The position numbers were made by a program, and so were the translations under genes. The notes under the pieces are model-generated. The model was not told the origin of the DNA, did not search any database, and saw nothing but the letters and a program-made list of their open reading frames with translations. From contig JBDRKE010000022.1 of NCBI GenBank assembly GCA_043814315.1, forward strand, positions 1 through 19,441: 19,441 bases of DNA, given 5' to 3'. Each line of letters begins with the position of its first letter. Position 1 is the first letter of the stretch. Positions 19,187 to 19,441 of this stretch are shown here, piece after piece. This stretch comes from JBDRKE01 sp043814315. Lineage in GTDB: Bacteria > Omnitrophota > Gorgyraeia > Gygaellales > Profunditerraquicolaceae.

Positions 19187-19441
19187 GTAGTGTAGCGCTG
19201 GCTGAAGCGAGGACGCAAAGCTACGCCGTACACGCATTGCATTAGCAAGAAGGCCGGGTCGCTGGCCTAAGCGGCCGCCAAGCGACCCCGAGCCCAAGCG
19301 AGGCTGAGCGGTAGAACGTGAGATACGGGAGCGCCGACAGGCGCGGTACATTTTAAGCTATTTCCTTAAGCACCCCGCTGCATCGGATCGGCGGGTGTCC
19401 TGTTTTCTGCAGGAAGACCGGTTTTACCCGGGTATTAGAAG
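19187..19441. other. GC-rich, hairpin-dense stretch without a convincing gene (possible structured RNA)
   Basis: GTAGC/GCTAC (19192-19223) closes a hairpin that holds GGACGCAAA on its 3' side, like the core of c-di-GMP-I (GEMM) riboswitches. GGGTCGCT/AGCGACCC with an inner GGC/GCC (19257-19287) follows, then GCGCC-gaca-GGCGC, CACCCCGC with GCGGGTG, and TCCTG/CAGGA. GC content is clearly above that of the flanking sequence. It continues past the window. The minus-strand frame 19154-19351 is Arg-rich and not credible. Confidence 0.35.

Noticed and set aside
19154..19351. Minus-strand 65-codon frame preceded by AAGGA
   Set aside because: It is Arg-rich and low-complexity, runs through strong hairpins, and ends over the end of the preceding gene. 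The composition reflects GC-rich palindromes.

Overview
The window reads as a chromosomal segment of an uncultured Gram-negative bacterium. Lipoprotein signal peptides, a type IV pilus/type II secretion-like pseudopilin cluster and an AsmA-like protein all point to an outer membrane. The gene mix (DUF5674, pseudopilins with calcium-loop insertions, split class I fumarase, a que operon) and the abundance of short repeats remind me of Candidatus Omnitrophota (OP3). That placement is an inference, since no marker gene can be searched here.

Layout. Bases 1-2407 carry a Maf-type nucleotide pyrophosphatase read straight into an M48 lipoprotein protease, then a secreted clan GH-A glycosidase. Bases 2625-5477 (minus strand) hold four genes for pseudopilin-like and associated proteins. 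Upstream of them on the same strand are a block of hairpins and tRNA-Leu(CAG). Bases 6063-8060 carry an AEC permease, smpB and ssrA (tmRNA). Bases 8247-12313 form a compact set: amidase, murI, queD, queC, queE and queF, that is cell-wall functions followed by the preQ0/preQ1 branch of queuosine synthesis. Bases 12405-15242 carry the two fumarase/tartrate dehydratase subunits, rph and rdgB. Bases 15351-15512 are tRNA-Pro and tRNA-Arg, 15671-16975 an AsmA-like membrane protein and 17052-17129 tRNA-His. A toxin-antitoxin pair with a consensus sigma-70 promoter lies between tRNA-His and a second tRNA-3'-end-like fragment (18181-18209). The right end holds DUF5674, a small unknown protein and a GC-rich hairpin-dense stretch without a convincing gene.

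The most unusual signal is non-coding. (1) A hairpin with a 16-nt loop carrying G(T/C)AATAG at loop positions 7-13, and a stem whose sequence changes while staying complementary, sits directly against or slightly over the 5' ends of tmRNA, tRNA-Pro and tRNA-His. A further stem-bearing copy lies upstream of ssrA. (2) Tandem 7-base repeats of many different sequences recur at gene junctions, on stop codons, in two lipoprotein signal-peptide coding regions and in a loop of the fumarase alpha subunit. They resemble in style the heptanucleotide STRR repeats known from cyanobacteria. (3) A 42-bp sequence is present on both sides of queF (37/42 identical) and has some features of a preQ1-type leader.

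Coordinates of RNA ends and promoters were placed by eye. No homology search or folding program was run, so family names rest on recognised motifs.
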